Assembly: GCA_947258795.1 (NCBI GenBank)
Contig: CAMYJU010000009.1
Span: forward strand, 1-64,000
Direction: 5' to 3'
Origin: an uncultured Gammaproteobacteria bacterium
GTDB lineage: Bacteria; Pseudomonadota; Gammaproteobacteria; DRJJ01
Length of the DNA: 64,000 bases
The notes under the pieces are model-generated. The model was not told where the DNA came from. It saw nothing but the letters and a program-made list of their open reading frames with translations, and did no database searches. Positions 18,694 through 29,957 of the stretch are shown piece after piece. The position numbers were made by a program, and so were the translations under genes. The first letter of the stretch is position 1. Each line of letters begins with the position of its first letter.

Positions 18694-18761
18694 CAGGACG
18701 CGACCCAACAATTGATATATTCTTGATAAACATCAATAAAACAGCATTCAAGACGGGATTT

Positions 18762-18787
18762 TTGTACACATATTTGTTAGTGTACAA
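18762..18787. promoter_or_regulatory. Dyad symmetry upstream of acs
   Basis: TTGTACAC (18762-18769) and GTGTACAA (18780-18787) form a perfect 8-bp inverted repeat with a 10-bp spacer, about 120 bp ahead of acs. The arrangement is that of an operator for a dimeric regulator. The site is the only ordered structure I see in the 214-bp gap before acs. The cognate regulator is unknown. Confidence 0.45.
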
Positions 18788-18907
18788 TCAATTGATACGC
18801 CTAGAATGGCATCGGTAATAAAAAATCTTCAATAAGTAATAAAACCTGACGACTACAAGCATCACTACAGACACGTCGCCAACAGGATATAACAAGGAGA
18901 CAGACAC

Positions 18908-20848
18908 ATGTCTGACAAGATTTATAAAGTCCCGACCGATATTGCCAATAATGCGCTGATCAGTGCAGACCAATACCAGGAAATGTACCAGCAATCAGTC
19001 GATGACCCGGATTCCTTCTGGGCTGAACAGGCCAGTGAACACGTCGTCTGGAGCAAACCCTGGGACAAGGTGCTTGATTACAGTTACGACGCCGACAACC
19101 TGTACATCAAGTGGTTTGAAGGCGGCAAACTGAATGTCTGTTATAACTGCATCGACAAGCACCTGGCAACACGCGCAGACCAAACTGCGATCATCTGGGA
19201 AGGTGACGACCCGACTACCGACAAGCACATCAGCTATCGCGAGCTGCATGAACAGGTCTGCCGACTGGCCAATGTACTCAAATCACGCAGCGTGAAAAAA
19301 GGCGACCGCGTCTGTATCTACATGCCGATGATCCCGGAAGCCGCCTACGCTATGCTGGCCTGTACCCGCATTGGCGCTGTACACTCGGTGGTGTTCGGCG
19401 GTTTTTCTCCGGAGTCGCTGAAGGACCGTATCCTGGATTCCGATTGCCAGACCGTGATCACCGCTGACGAAGGGGTGCGCGGTGCGAAGAAAATTCCGCT
19501 CAAGGCCAATACCGACCAGGCCCTGGAACTATGCCCGAACGTTCATACCGTACTGACCGTAAAACGCACCGGTGGTGATATCGCCTGGCATGACAATCGT
19601 GACGTCTGGTATCACGAAGCCGTCGAAGCGGCCGGCACCGATTGCCCGGTCGAAGAGATGGATGCCGAAGATCCGATGTTCATCCTGTACACCTCCGGCT
19701 CTACCGGCAAACCCAAGGGCATCCTGCACACCACCGGTGGCTACCTGGTATTTGCCGCGATGACCCACAAGTACACCTTCGATTACCATGATGGTGAAAT
19801 CTACTGGTGTACAGCCGATGTCGGCTGGGTAACCGGACACACCTATATCGTCTATGGTCCGTTGAATAACGGCGCGATCACACTGATGTTCGAAGGCATC
19901 CCGACCTACCCTGACGCCTCGCGCTTCTGGCAGGTCTGTGACAAGCATAATGTCAATATTTTCTATACCGCACCGACCGCGATCCGCGCCTTGATGCGTG
20001 AAGGCGACCAGCCGGTGACCGGCACCTCACGTAACAGCCTGCGTATACTGGGTACGGTCGGTGAACCGATCAACCCGGAGGCCTGGGAATGGTATTACCA
20101 TGTTGTCGGTGACGGCCGTTGCCCGATCGTCGATACCTGGTGGCAAACCGAGACCGGCGGCCACCTGATTACACCACTGCCCGGCAGTACCGATCTGAAA
20201 CCGGGCTCTGCCTCCAGACCTTTCTTCGGCATTGTCCCCGGCATCGTCGACAACGAAGGCAATCTGCTCGAAGGCGAAGCCTCCGGCAACCTGGTTATCA
20301 CGCGCCCGTGGCCCGCTCAATTGCGTTCTGTGTATGGTGATCACCAGCGTTTTGTCGACACCTATTTTTCAAACTATCCGGGTATGTACTTCACCGGTGA
20401 CGGCGCACGCCGTGACAAGGATGGCTACTACTGGATTACCGGGCGTGTCGATGACGTGCTGAACATCTCCGGCCACCGTCTTGGTACCGCCGAGGTTGAA
20501 AGCGCACTGGTACTGCATAACCAGGTGGCCGAGGCCGCCGTGGTCGGTTACCCGCATGACATCAAGGGGCAGGGTATTTATGCCTATGTTACCCTGATCA
20601 AAGGCAGTGAACCGTCTGAAGAACTGCGTACCGAACTGGTCAAGCTGGTACGCTCAGAAATCGGGCCGTTCGCCTCGCCGGATATCATCCAGTGGGCGCC
20701 CGGCCTGCCCAAGACCCGTTCGGGCAAGATCATGCGACGTATCCTGCGCAAGGTAGCGGCCAATGAACTGGATAATCTCGGTGACACCTCCACGCTGGCC
20801 GACCCTGCCGTGGTCGAAGACCTGATTGAAAACCGCGTAAACCGGTAA
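18908..20848 (+). CDS. acs: Acetyl-CoA synthetase (AMP-forming)
   Basis: A 646-residue acyl-adenylate-forming enzyme, close to E. coli Acs (652). It converts acetate, ATP and CoA to acetyl-CoA. Key motifs: [18 protein letters not shown] (P-loop A3), [16 protein letters not shown] (A5), the [21 protein letters not shown]7/A8 hinge, and the C-terminal [14 protein letters not shown] with the A10 lysine that is the usual target of regulatory acetylation. AAGGAG lies 8 nt before the ATG. It stands behind its own 214-bp intergenic region with an operator-like dyad. Confidence 0.97.
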   Translation: MSDKIYKVPTDIANNALISADQYQEMYQQSVDDPDSFWAEQASEHVVWSKPWDKVLDYSYDADNLYIKWFEGGKLNVCYNCIDKHLATRADQTAIIWEGDDPTTDKHISYRELHEQVCRLANVLKSRSVKKGDRVCIYMPMIPEAAYAMLACTRIGAVHSVVFGGFSPESLKDRILDSDCQTVITADEGVRGAKKIPLKANTDQALELCPNVHTVLTVKRTGGDIAWHDNRDVWYHEAVEAAGTDCPVEEMDAEDPMFILYTSGSTGKPKGILHTTGGYLVFAAMTHKYTFDYHDGEIYWCTADVGWVTGHTYIVYGPLNNGAITLMFEGIPTYPDASRFWQVCDKHNVNIFYTAPTAIRALMREGDQPVTGTSRNSLRILGTVGEPINPEAWEWYYHVVGDGRCPIVDTWWQTETGGHLITPLPGSTDLKPGSASRPFFGIVPGIVDNEGNLLEGEASGNLVITRPWPAQLRSVYGDHQRFVDTYFSNYPGMYFTGDGARRDKDGYYWITGRVDDVLNISGHRLGTAEVESALVLHNQVAEAAVVGYPHDIKGQGIYAYVTLIKGSEPSEELRTELVKLVRSEIGPFASPDIIQWAPGLPKTRSGKIMRRILRKVAANELDNLGDTSTLADPAVVEDLIENRVNR

Positions 20849-20867
20849 AGGGTCATCAAATGGATGC

Positions 20868-21857
20868 ATGGATACAATAGCTGTACTTGTGATCAATAGC
20901 AGCCCGTTCAAACCCGCCTGGTGGCTGTCGGGCGCACATCAACAGACCATCTGGGCCAACAAGATCCGGCCCAGACCACGCGTCAGGCTGATCCGTGAAC
21001 GTATTGAGCTGGATGACGGTGACTTCATCGACCTGGACTGGAATGACCGGCAAACCGGGCCATTAATCCTGGTCCTGCACGGGCTGGAAGGTTCCAGTGA
21101 ATCCAACTATGCAGCCGGCATACTGCGCAGCTTCAGTCAGCGTGGCTGGACGGCGGTGATGATGCACTTTCGCGGCTGCAGCGGTGAACCCAATCGCCTT
21201 GCCAGGCGCTATCATGCCGGAGATACCGGCGACCTCGCAACCGTACTGTCTTTACTGGTAAAACGCTTTCCGGACAAACCGGTATTCGCAGTCGGCTATT
21301 CGCTGGGCGGCAATGTACTGCTCAAATGGCTGGGAGAGACGGGAGACAACAATCCGCTCACCTCAGCGGTGTCGATATCGGTGCCATACAAACTGGCCGA
21401 TTGTGCTGAACGCCTGAACATGGGCTTTTCACGTTTTTATCAGAAGATCCTGCTCGACAGGCTGTTGCACGTAACACGGAAAAAATATGCTGACCGCAAT
21501 GAAGTCGACCTCGAAATGATCAACCGTATTCGTACGATTCGCGATTTCGATGACCAGGTGACCGCGCCGCTGCATGGTTTCAGGGATGTCGATCACTACT
21601 ATGACAGCGCCTCCTGTTTTCCGTATCTGAAAAAGATCAGCACACCCACCCTGATACTGCATGCCCGCGATGATCCATTCATGTGGCCATCGACCTTACC
21701 ATTGCAGACTGATCTTGCCGATGCAGTCACGATGGACCTGAGCCCGGATGGTGGCCATGTCGGCTTTGTCAGTGGCTCACCGTTACGACCGGTCTGCTGG
21801 CTGGAACAGCGTATACCGGAGTTTATTGATAACTTTTTGAATGATAAAAAGGTTTAG
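20868..21857 (+). CDS. YheT-family alpha/beta hydrolase
   Basis: A 329-residue hydrolase of the YheT/ABHD1 type. The family N-terminus SSPFKPAWWLSGAHQQTIW is followed by LVLHGLEGSSESNYA (oxyanion region), MMHFRGCSGEPNR and the nucleophile elbow GYSLGGNVLLKWLGE (Ser about 143). The acid is in HARDDPFMWPS and the catalytic His in GGHVGFV. The substrate is unknown; relatives are esterases. The start could equally be the GTG 7 codons further in (20889), which matches family starts. The gene begins 19 nt after acs and ends at a strong terminator. Confidence 0.88.
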   Translation: MDTIAVLVINSSPFKPAWWLSGAHQQTIWANKIRPRPRVRLIRERIELDDGDFIDLDWNDRQTGPLILVLHGLEGSSESNYAAGILRSFSQRGWTAVMMHFRGCSGEPNRLARRYHAGDTGDLATVLSLLVKRFPDKPVFAVGYSLGGNVLLKWLGETGDNNPLTSAVSISVPYKLADCAERLNMGFSRFYQKILLDRLLHVTRKKYADRNEVDLEMINRIRTIRDFDDQVTAPLHGFRDVDHYYDSASCFPYLKKISTPTLILHARDDPFMWPSTLPLQTDLADAVTMDLSPDGGHVGFVSGSPLRPVCWLEQRIPEFIDNFLNDKKV

Positions 21858-21862
21858 AAATA

Positions 21863-21890
21863 AAAAAAGGAGCCATCAGGCTCCTTTTTT
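21863..21890. terminator. Bidirectional rho-independent terminator
   Basis: AAAAAAGGAGCC (21863-21874), loop ATCA, GGCTCCTTTTTT (21879-21890). The 12-bp symmetric stem with A and T runs serves both the convergent plus-strand hydrolase gene and the minus-strand pnp operon. Confidence 0.95.
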
Positions 21891-21908
21891 CCGGTTGACT
21901 TAACGCAA

Positions 21909-23996
21909 TTACCCCTGATCAATACCTTTCATACTCAGGCGGATACGACCCTGCTTGTCGACTTCCAGAACCTTCACCTTGACCATGTCGCCTTCGCTCA
22001 GCTTGTCACTGACATTCTGTACACGCTCTTCAGAGATCTGCGAGATATGGACCAGACCGTCCTTACCCGGCAGTATGTTGACAAACGCACCAAAGTCCAT
22101 CAGCTTGGCCACCTTGCCATCGTAGATTGTGCCGACTTCAACGTCAGCGGTGATCAGTTCAACACGGCGCTTGGCCTCTTCACCGGCCGCCTTGTCGACG
22201 GAAGCGATCTTGACCACACCAGCATCGTCGATATCGATGCTGACACCGGTTTCTTCTGTAATACTGCGGATGGTCGCGCCACCCTTGCCGATCACGTCAC
22301 GGATCTTGTCAGGGTTGATCTTGAAGGATTCGATACGTGGTGCAAAGGCAGACACATCAGTGCTCGGTGTGGAGATGACCTTACCCATTTCACCGAGGAT
22401 GTGCAAACGGCCTTCACGGGCCTGCTCCAGCGCGATAGTCATGATCTCTTCGGTAATACCGTCAATCTTGATATCCATCTGCAGGGCATTGATACCGTTT
22501 TCTGTACCGGCAACCTTGAAGTCCATATCACCCAGGTGATCTTCATCACCCATGATGTCGGTCAGAACAGCAAACTTGTCGCCTTCCTTGATCAGACCCA
22601 TCGCCACACCGGCAACCGGTGACTTGATCGGCACACCCGCATCCATCAATGACAGGCTGGTACCACACACAGAGGCCATGGAGCTGGAACCGTTGGATTC
22701 GGTGATTTCCGAAACCACGCGCACGACATACGGGAATTCGTCCATCGCCGGCATAACAGCGTTTACACCGCGCTTGGCCAGACGACCATGACCGATTTCA
22801 CGACGCTTCGGGCTGCCGACAAAACCGGTTTCACCGACACAGTATGGCGGAAAATTGTAATGCAGCATAAAGTTGTCTTTGTAGCTGCCTTCCAGTGCAT
22901 CAATAATTTGTGCATCACGCTCGGTACCCAGCGTGGTCACGACCACTGCCTGCGTCTCGCCACGTGTGAACAGGGCTGAGCCATGGGTACGCGGTAGTAC
23001 ACCGGTACGGACACTGATCGGACGAACGGTGCGTGTGTCACGGCCATCGATACGTGGCTCACCATCCAGGATGCGTCCACGTACAATCTGTTTCTCGAGC
23101 TTGCCAAAAGCGCCCTGAACTTCAGCTTCCGAATACGCGGCATTGTCTCCTGCAGCCAGCTTTTCGACTGCGCCACTGCGTGCAGCACTGACAGCGTCCT
23201 GACGAGTCAGCTTCTCGGCGATATTATAGGCAGCTTCCAGGTCTGACTTGATGGCACCACTTACGGCAGTTTCCGCCGCTTCATTGCCTTTCGGTCCCTG
23301 CCAGTCCCATGCCTCGGTACCGACTTCTTCTGTCAGCTCCTTGATCACCTTGATCAGGGTCTGGCCCTGCTGGTGACCAAACATAACTGCGCCCAGCATC
23401 ACTTCTTCAGACAGCTCGTTCGCCTCCGATTCAACCATCAGTACCGCATGTTCGGTACCGGCAACCATCAGGTCCAGGTCGGAATCCTTCAGTTCACTTG
23501 CAGTCGGGTTCAACAAGTATTGACCATCCTTGTAGCCGACGCGTGCCGCGAGTACCGGACCGTTAAACGGCATACCGGATATCGCCAGTGCTGCTGAGGC
23601 ACCGATCATCGAGGGAATTTCCGGATTAACTTCCGGGTTCAGCGACATGACAGTAATGATTACCTGGACTTCGTTGGTGAAGCCTTTCGGGAACAACGGA
23701 CGTAAAGGGCGATCGATTAAACGGGATGTCAGGGTTTCGCCTTCACTCGGACGACCTTCACGACGGAAAAAACCGCCCGGTATCTTGCCGGCCGCATAGG
23801 TCTTTTCCTGGTAGTTGACTGTCAACGGGAAGAAGTCGCGTCCTTCGTCAGCGGACTTCATACCGACGGCTGTAGCCATCACGACGGTGTCCGACATATT
23901 TACCATTACTGCACCTGAAGCCTGTCGTGCAATTTCTCCGGTTTCCAGGGTTACAGTATGATCACCGAACTGAAAGGTCTTTTTAATGGCTGCCAC
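21909..23996 (-). CDS. pnp: Polyribonucleotide nucleotidyltransferase (PNPase)
   Basis: A 695-residue 3'-5' phosphorolytic exoribonuclease and degradosome component. Two RNase PH-like cores are present, the first starting near [19 protein letters not shown] and the second with [22 protein letters not shown]; the catalytic aspartates are in the [16 protein letters not shown] stretch. A KH domain ([15 protein letters not shown]) and an S1 domain ([19 protein letters not shown]) form the C-terminus. It is the last gene of the rimP-to-pnp operon, 49 nt after rpsO, and ends at the bidirectional terminator. Confidence 0.98.
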   Translation of the reverse strand: MAAIKKTFQFGDHTVTLETGEIARQASGAVMVNMSDTVVMATAVGMKSADEGRDFFPLTVNYQEKTYAAGKIPGGFFRREGRPSEGETLTSRLIDRPLRPLFPKGFTNEVQVIITVMSLNPEVNPEIPSMIGASAALAISGMPFNGPVLAARVGYKDGQYLLNPTASELKDSDLDLMVAGTEHAVLMVESEANELSEEVMLGAVMFGHQQGQTLIKVIKELTEEVGTEAWDWQGPKGNEAAETAVSGAIKSDLEAAYNIAEKLTRQDAVSAARSGAVEKLAAGDNAAYSEAEVQGAFGKLEKQIVRGRILDGEPRIDGRDTRTVRPISVRTGVLPRTHGSALFTRGETQAVVVTTLGTERDAQIIDALEGSYKDNFMLHYNFPPYCVGETGFVGSPKRREIGHGRLAKRGVNAVMPAMDEFPYVVRVVSEITESNGSSSMASVCGTSLSLMDAGVPIKSPVAGVAMGLIKEGDKFAVLTDIMGDEDHLGDMDFKVAGTENGINALQMDIKIDGITEEIMTIALEQAREGRLHILGEMGKVISTPSTDVSAFAPRIESFKINPDKIRDVIGKGGATIRSITEETGVSIDIDDAGVVKIASVDKAAGEEAKRRVELITADVEVGTIYDGKVAKLMDFGAFVNILPGKDGLVHISQISEERVQNVSDKLSEGDMVKVKVLEVDKQGRIRLSMKGIDQG

Positions 23997-24045
23997 GGAT
24001 AGTTACCTGTTGTATGTTGTTTCGATAATGGAGGAAGAAAGATTC

Positions 24046-24315
24046 TTAACGACGCAAGCCAAGACGCTTGATCAGATCCTGATAGCGGGATGTACTGCTC
24101 TTCTTCAGATAGTCCAGCAATTTGCGACGCTGGTTAATCATGCGCAACAAGCCACGACGTGAATGATGGTCGTGTTTATGCGTACCGAAGTGTTCGGTTA
24201 AATGGTTAATGCGCGTGGTCAGCAAGGCGACCTGCACTTCCGGTGATCCGGTATCAGACGTATCGCGCTGATAATCCTTGATCACTTCATTTTTCTGTTC
24301 TGCACTGAGTGACAT
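24046..24315 (-). CDS. rpsO: 30S ribosomal protein S15
   Basis: An 89-residue protein with the full S15 sequence pattern: [36 protein letters not shown] and the ending [21 protein letters not shown]. It binds the central domain of 16S rRNA. The frame is open upstream, but ATG 24315 has AGGAGT 6 nt before it and gives the family length. The gene lies between truB and pnp, the standard order. Confidence 0.97.
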   Translation of the reverse strand: MSLSAEQKNEVIKDYQRDTSDTGSPEVQVALLTTRINHLTEHFGTHKHDHHSRRGLLRMINQRRKLLDYLKKSSTSRYQDLIKRLGLRR

Positions 24316-24414
24316 GTAAAACTCCTGAGTTCTGACTGCCCGTAAATTCAAGTCGCACATTGTACCTATGCAGGCCCGCCGTAACAAGCCGAACAGGTAA
24401 AAAAACCATAAAGA

Positions 24415-25356
24415 TCAGACTTTTCCCGATCCAAACAGACGCCGGGGCGCGACCATCCCATCATCCTGAATTTCGCCGACTCCGATGAACTGTGACTGCT
24501 TGTTGAACAGCCGCACCAGGCCCTCGGGCGGGCTGTTTCTGACCAGCACCGGCTGACCCTGGCGTAAATAATATGCTGCATCTTCAGACAGTTGCACATC
24601 CGGCCAACTATCCAGCGCCGACTCGAGCGGTTTCAGCAGCCGGTCCAGCTCGACATAACCGCCACGCACCTCGCGATCTGCGCGCTCCATCTCACGCAGG
24701 GTATCGAGCGTGACCATTTCCGCCGGGTCGCCATAGGCGCCGACGCTCAGACGTCGAAGCCGGGTCACATGTGCGCCGCAACCTATTGATTCACCTATAT
24801 CTTCTACCAGGGTGCGGACATAGGTGCCCTTCGAGCAGTGCACTTCCAACTCGAGCTCATCGTCCTGCAGCGACACCAGCGTCAATGCGTAGATCGAAAC
24901 CGGCCTGGCCTCGCGCTCCACCTCGATCCCCTGACGGGCCAGGTTGTAGAGCCTCTCGCCTTTGTGCTTCAGCGCAGAGTGCATCGGCGGGATCTGCTCG
25001 ATTTCGCCCCGGAAATCGTCCAGCACGGCCTCCAGCTGATCGGCCTCCAGCTGCGGCACCGGTCGCTGCTCCAGGACCTCGCCTTCCGAATCCGCGGTAC
25101 TGGTCTTGATACCAAGCTTGCAGGTCATGCTGTAGCGTTTGTCGGCGTCCAGCAAAAACCCTGATATCTTGGTCGCATCGCCAAAGCAGATCGGCAGCAT
25201 ACCGGTCGCCAGCGGATCCAGACTGCCGGTGTGGCCGGCCTTGCGCGCATGAAACAGCCGCTTTACTTCCTGTAATACCTTGTTGGAGGTCATGCCGGTC
25301 GGCTTGTCCAGCAACAATATCCCGGTGACATTTCGGCCTTTTTGTCGACGTGCCAT
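24415..25356 (-). CDS. truB: tRNA pseudouridine-55 synthase
   Basis: A 313-residue enzyme making the T-loop pseudouridine in tRNA. The catalytic Asp is in GHTGSLDPLATGMLP (about residue 44), with further family motifs DKRYSMTCKLG, PPMHSALKHKGERLYNLAR and VHCSKGTYVRTL. The C-terminal PUA-like part ends FIGVGEIQDDG. It follows rbfA by 52 nt and precedes rpsO in the operon. Confidence 0.97.
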   Translation of the reverse strand: MARRQKGRNVTGILLLDKPTGMTSNKVLQEVKRLFHARKAGHTGSLDPLATGMLPICFGDATKISGFLLDADKRYSMTCKLGIKTSTADSEGEVLEQRPVPQLEADQLEAVLDDFRGEIEQIPPMHSALKHKGERLYNLARQGIEVEREARPVSIYALTLVSLQDDELELEVHCSKGTYVRTLVEDIGESIGCGAHVTRLRRLSVGAYGDPAEMVTLDTLREMERADREVRGGYVELDRLLKPLESALDSWPDVQLSEDAAYYLRQGQPVLVRNSPPEGLVRLFNKQSQFIGVGEIQDDGMVAPRRLFGSGKV

Positions 25357-25408
25357 AAACTATCTCAAATCTGTTCGTAAAAAAGTGACTGCCCTGCTGT
25401 GACCGGAA

Positions 25409-25789
25409 TCAGGAGTCCTCCGGGTCGTCTTCAGCCTTGTCGGCTGGTGCGACCCCCTTGAGCAGGGACTCGATGCGCGCGCCACGGTCAATGGACTCGT
25501 CATAGAAAAATTTTAACTCGGGAATCATGCGGATTTTCATACGTTTACCGATCTGGCCGCGCAGATAGCCTGCCATCTTGTTCAGGATAGACAGTGAAAC
25601 ATCGCGGTCTTCCTGTTCGCCCAGCATCGTGACATAGACCCTGGCGTGACTCATATCACGTGATACCTTTACATGATTGACAGTCACCATCCCCAGGCGT
25701 GGATCACGAATTTCAGAACGGATCAGTTCAGCCAGATCTCGTTGAATCTGTTCTCCAACTCGCCGGGTTCGGCTGAATTCAGCTGGCAT
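25409..25789 (-). CDS. rbfA: 30S ribosome-binding factor A
   Basis: A 126-residue KH-fold protein needed for late 30S maturation and cold adaptation. The characteristic beginning is SRTRRVGEQIQRDLAELIRSE, followed by DPRLGMVTVNHVKVSRDM and the ending MRIMPELKFFYDESIDRG-like segment around residues 90-105. It lies 29 nt behind infB, as in most proteobacteria. Confidence 0.95.
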   Translation of the reverse strand: MPAEFSRTRRVGEQIQRDLAELIRSEIRDPRLGMVTVNHVKVSRDMSHARVYVTMLGEQEDRDVSLSILNKMAGYLRGQIGKRMKIRMIPELKFFYDESIDRGARIESLLKGVAPADKAEDDPEDS

Positions 25790-25818
25790 GGATCAGAAGG
25801 TTTCCGCTTGGCAGATGC

Positions 25819-28362
25819 TTACAGGCTACGCTCGACGGTCACGCGCTCGTAGACTTCGATCTGGTCACCGGGCTTGACGTCGTTGTAGTTCTTGACGCCG
25901 ATACCGCATTCAACACCGGAACGAACCTCGTTCACATCGTCCTTGAAGCGGCGCAATGATTCCAACTCACCCTCGAAGATAACCACATTGTCACGCAGGA
26001 CACGGATCGGATTGGATCGCTTGATAACACCCTCGGTTACCAGACAACCTGCGATCGCACCCAGCTTCGGTGAGCGGAATATGTCACGAACCTCGGCCAT
26101 ACCGATAATTTCTTCCGAATACTCCGGTGCCAGCATACCTGACAATGAGCTCTTCACGTCCTCGATGACATCGTAGATCACACTGTAGTAGTGAAGATCA
26201 ACGCTTTCCTCGTCGATCACGCGTTTCGCCGCCGCATCCGCACGGACATTAAAGCCGATCAGAATTGCCTTGGAGGCTACGGCCAAATTGACATCGGTCT
26301 CATTGATCCCGCCAATACCGCTGGCAACTATCTTGACCGCCACCTCATCTGTCGACATCCGGGTCAGCGCATCGGAAATCGCCTCCAGCGAGCCTTGTAC
26401 ATCGGCCTTCAGAATGACGTTCAGTTCGTTGAGTTCGCCGCCTTCCATCTGCGCGAACATGTTCTCGAGCTTGGCTGCCTGCGCTCTGGCCAGCTTGCCC
26501 TGACGGGACTTCTCCTGTCTGAAGCTCGCCACCTCTCGTGCCTTGCGCTCGTCAGCCACCGCAATGGCCTCGTCACCGGCATTGGGTGTACCGGACATAC
26601 CGAGTATTTCGACCGGGATGGCCGGACCGGCACTGTCGACTGACTTGCCGTTCTCATCCAGCATCGCACGAACACGTCCGTACTCATTACCAATCAGGAC
26701 GGTATCACCTTTATTCAAGGTACCACTCTGTACCAGGATGGTGGCGACCGGGCCGCGCCCCTTGTCCAGACGAGACTCGACCACGATGCCCTTGGCTGGC
26801 GCATCCACCGGTGCTTTCAGTTCCAGAATTTCGGCCTGCAACAGCACTGCATCCAGCAGATCATCAACGCCCTCGCCGGTTTTTGCCGACACGGGCATAA
26901 ACATGACATCGCCACCCCAGTCTTCCGGAACGACTTCTTCAGCCACCAGTTCCTGCTTAACCCGGTCCGGCTGCGCGTCTTCCTTGTCTATCTTGTTAAT
27001 TGCGACCACCAGGGGTACACCAGCCGCCTTGGAATGCTGTATCGCTTCCCGGGTCTGTGGCATCACACCATCGTCAGCCGCTACGACCAGGATAACCAGG
27101 TCAGTTACCTTGGCACCACGCGCACGCATGGCGGTAAAGGCGGCGTGTCCCGGGGTGTCGATAAAGCAGATCATGCCCTTGTCGGTTTCGACATGATAGG
27201 CACCGATATGCTGGGTAATACCACCCGCCTCACCGTCGGCAACGCGGCTGCTGCGAATATAATCAAGCAGCGAGGTTTTACCATGGTCGACGTGACCCAT
27301 AATTGTTACAACCGGTGGACGCGACAGTAATTCGGCATCCGTTATCTCTGCAACACTGACCACTTCCTCTTCGACCGCATCTTCCTTGAGCAGTTTGACA
27401 TTATGGCCCATCTCTTCGACCACAACTGACGCGGTTTCCTGATCCAGGATCTGATTGATGGTCACCATGCTGCCCAGGCTCATCATGATCTTGATGACCT
27501 CGCCGGCCTTGACTGACATTTTCTGGGCCAGATCGCCAACGGTAATGGATTCCGGGATCGCTACATCATGTACAATCGGTGCAGTCGGTTTCTCGAACGC
27601 ATGTGAACCGGCTGCGGCCGGTTGACGTGCGTGCACCTTTCTTTTCTTGCCGCGACGACCACTCTTGTCCGTCGAAACATGCAACTCTTCACGACCATAA
27701 CGTGTAGTACGGTCTGAACGCTTGCCTTTGCGTTCCTGGCGTTTTTCTGCAACCTGCTGCCCGGCAATATCCGGTTTCGCCTTTGGTTTCTCGGCCGGTT
27801 TTGCCTGCTTGTCAGCCTGTTTTTTCGCAAGCTCAGCCTGGCGTTTCTCTTCGGCCAGACGGGCTTCTTCCTCGGCCTTCAGGCGCGCTTCTTCCTCTTC
27901 ACGGGCACGCTCTTCTTCCTCTGCCTTTTTACGCTCTTCCGCTTCCCGGAGCTTGGCCTCTTCTGCCGCTTTACGCAGCTCTTCTTCCTGACGTTCCTGT
28001 TCGCGCTTGCGGTTCTCTTCATCAATGACATCACCGCGTTTTACATAGGTGCGCTTCTTGCGGACTTCTACGTTGACACTCTTGCCCCTACCCTGACGGG
28101 TTGAAACATGTATCTCGCTCTTGGTCCTTCTGCGCAGGGTGATTTTCTTCGGCCCGCCTTCTTCAACTGTCTTGCCGGTGGTTGCTTCCTTGTCTGTACC
28201 ATGACGTTTACGCAAATGCTCGAGCAACTGCATTTTCTGCTCATCGCTGATCGAGTCTGATTCTTTTCCAACCGGCAGACCAGCCTCACCCAGCTGGACA
28301 ATCAGGCGCTCTACGGGAATACCTACTACTTCAGCAAACTGTTTTACTGTTACCTCTGACAT
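25819..28362 (-). CDS. infB: Translation initiation factor IF-2
   Basis: An 847-residue GTPase that places initiator tRNA on the ribosome. It has an N-terminal IF2-N helix domain ([16 protein letters not shown]), a long charged Glu/Arg/Lys/Ala coiled region (about 95-215), a second IF2-N-like segment ([16 protein letters not shown]), and the G domain with G1 [10 protein letters not shown]3 DTPGH and G4 NKID, followed by the beta-barrel and C-terminal tRNA-binding domains. The length is typical (E. coli 890). It sits 87 nt downstream of nusA. Confidence 0.98.
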   Translation of the reverse strand: MSEVTVKQFAEVVGIPVERLIVQLGEAGLPVGKESDSISDEQKMQLLEHLRKRHGTDKEATTGKTVEEGGPKKITLRRRTKSEIHVSTRQGRGKSVNVEVRKKRTYVKRGDVIDEENRKREQERQEEELRKAAEEAKLREAEERKKAEEEERAREEEEARLKAEEEARLAEEKRQAELAKKQADKQAKPAEKPKAKPDIAGQQVAEKRQERKGKRSDRTTRYGREELHVSTDKSGRRGKKRKVHARQPAAAGSHAFEKPTAPIVHDVAIPESITVGDLAQKMSVKAGEVIKIMMSLGSMVTINQILDQETASVVVEEMGHNVKLLKEDAVEEEVVSVAEITDAELLSRPPVVTIMGHVDHGKTSLLDYIRSSRVADGEAGGITQHIGAYHVETDKGMICFIDTPGHAAFTAMRARGAKVTDLVILVVAADDGVMPQTREAIQHSKAAGVPLVVAINKIDKEDAQPDRVKQELVAEEVVPEDWGGDVMFMPVSAKTGEGVDDLLDAVLLQAEILELKAPVDAPAKGIVVESRLDKGRGPVATILVQSGTLNKGDTVLIGNEYGRVRAMLDENGKSVDSAGPAIPVEILGMSGTPNAGDEAIAVADERKAREVASFRQEKSRQGKLARAQAAKLENMFAQMEGGELNELNVILKADVQGSLEAISDALTRMSTDEVAVKIVASGIGGINETDVNLAVASKAILIGFNVRADAAAKRVIDEESVDLHYYSVIYDVIEDVKSSLSGMLAPEYSEEIIGMAEVRDIFRSPKLGAIAGCLVTEGVIKRSNPIRVLRDNVVIFEGELESLRRFKDDVNEVRSGVECGIGVKNYNDVKPGDQIEVYERVTVERSL

Positions 28363-28449
28363 TCATGTCCCCTAAATTCGTCTACCTGTGCAGGTATAAC
28401 CCAATATATATACTGTATAAATAGCTGCCATATAATCATCAGCCCGGTA

Positions 28450-29955
28450 TTAACCCTGTTCCTGGGCCTCTTCTTCAAACCAGTGCTCACGCGCCTTGAT
28501 GATCATGTTGGCCGCACGCTCCTCATCCATCGGGTATATCTCCAGCAACTCATCCGTCGCCAGTCCGGCAAAATCATCCAGCGTCAGGATCTTGTTTTTC
28601 AGCAATACCCCGGCCAGTTCCTCGTCCATGCCCTCCAGCTCTTTCAATAGCTGCTCTAGTTCCGCGCCCTCGATGACCTCTTCAGCCACGATGGCCCTGG
28701 TCAGCAGCACGTCACGTGCTCGGTTACGCAACTCCTCGACGATAACTTCATCAAACTCCTCGATTTCGGCCAGTTCGCCCGCGGGTACGTATGCGATCTC
28801 TTCGATCGAGGTAAAGCCTTCCTGTGCAAGAATAGCCGCGACCTCATCATCAACATCAAGCTGTTTGACAAAGTTCTTCTGAATTTTTTCCAGCTCAACC
28901 TCGGATTTCTCGTCGGCATCACTTTCAGACATTACATTCAGTTCCCAACCGGTCAGCTCACTGGCCAGCTTAACGTTCTGTCCACCACGCCCGATGGCCT
29001 GGGAAAGCTGCTCGTCGGCAACGGCGATATCCATGCTCTCACTATCTTCATCAACCACGATGGATTCGACCTCGGCCGGGGACATCGCGTTAATCACAAA
29101 CTGTGCCGGGTTTTCATCCCACAGGATGATATCGACACGTTCGCCTGACAGCTCGTTAGAGATGGTCTGTACTCGCGATCCACGCATACCGACACAGGCA
29201 CCAATCGGATCGATGCGACTGTCATTTGATCTAACGGCGATCTTGGCGCGCAGGCCCGGATCACGGGACGCACCCATGATGTTGATCAGGTCCTGGCCGA
29301 CTTCCGGCACCTCGAGTTTGAACAACTCGATCAGAAACTCTGGCCGTGTGCGGCTGATAAACAGCTGTGGCCCGCGTGTTTCCGAACTGACTTCATACAG
29401 AAAACCACGTACGCGATCACCCGGTCGCAGCGCCTCGCGCGGAATCAGTTCTTCACGATAGATGATGGCCTCGGTACGACCGCCCAGGTCGATGTAAACA
29501 TTGCCGCGCTCAATACGCTTGACCACACCGGTTACCAGCTCGCCAACGCGGTCCTGATATGCCTCGATAATCTGCTTGCGTTCCGCTTCACGCACCTTCT
29601 GTACGATAACCTGTTTGGCTGTCTGTGCTGCTATGCGGCCGAAATCGACATTGTCGATCTGGTCTTCGGTAAACTCACCGGTGGCTTTTTCCGGTTCATC
29701 AATCTGTGCTGCAGAAAGCGAAATCTGACGCAACGGGAATTCCATCGGCTCATCGTCCTCGATGATTTCCCAGCGCCGGAAGGTCTCGTAGTCACCGGAC
29801 TCACGATCAATCGCCACGCGAACCTCGATATCCTTGCCGCTTTTCTTGCGCGCAGAGGAGGCCAGCGCCGCTTCGATCGCTTCGAATATAATTTCCTTTT
29901 CCACGCCTTTCTCGTTGGATACGACGTCGACAACCAGTAATATCTCTTTGTTCAT
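28450..29955 (-). CDS. nusA: Transcription termination/antitermination factor NusA
   Basis: A 501-residue protein with an N-terminal polymerase-binding domain (MNKEILLVVDVVSNEKGV), an S1 domain (GELVTGVVKRIERGNVYIDLGG), two KH domains (GACVGMRGSRVQTISNEL and AIGRGGQNVKLASELTGW) and two acidic C-terminal helix-hairpin-helix repeats as in E. coli. NusA modulates pausing, termination and antitermination. I chose ATG 29955 with GGAGG 8 nt upstream; a TTG at 29961 would overlap rimP. It starts 2 nt after the rimP stop. Confidence 0.97.
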   Translation of the reverse strand: MNKEILLVVDVVSNEKGVEKEIIFEAIEAALASSARKKSGKDIEVRVAIDRESGDYETFRRWEIIEDDEPMEFPLRQISLSAAQIDEPEKATGEFTEDQIDNVDFGRIAAQTAKQVIVQKVREAERKQIIEAYQDRVGELVTGVVKRIERGNVYIDLGGRTEAIIYREELIPREALRPGDRVRGFLYEVSSETRGPQLFISRTRPEFLIELFKLEVPEVGQDLINIMGASRDPGLRAKIAVRSNDSRIDPIGACVGMRGSRVQTISNELSGERVDIILWDENPAQFVINAMSPAEVESIVVDEDSESMDIAVADEQLSQAIGRGGQNVKLASELTGWELNVMSESDADEKSEVELEKIQKNFVKQLDVDDEVAAILAQEGFTSIEEIAYVPAGELAEIEEFDEVIVEELRNRARDVLLTRAIVAEEVIEGAELEQLLKELEGMDEELAGVLLKNKILTLDDFAGLATDELLEIYPMDEERAANMIIKAREHWFEEEAQEQG

Positions 29956-29957
29956 CC

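Noticed and set aside
24316..24387. Extended S15 from an upstream ATG
   Set aside because: S15 is 89 residues in nearly all bacteria and ATG 24315 has a strong ribosome-binding site.
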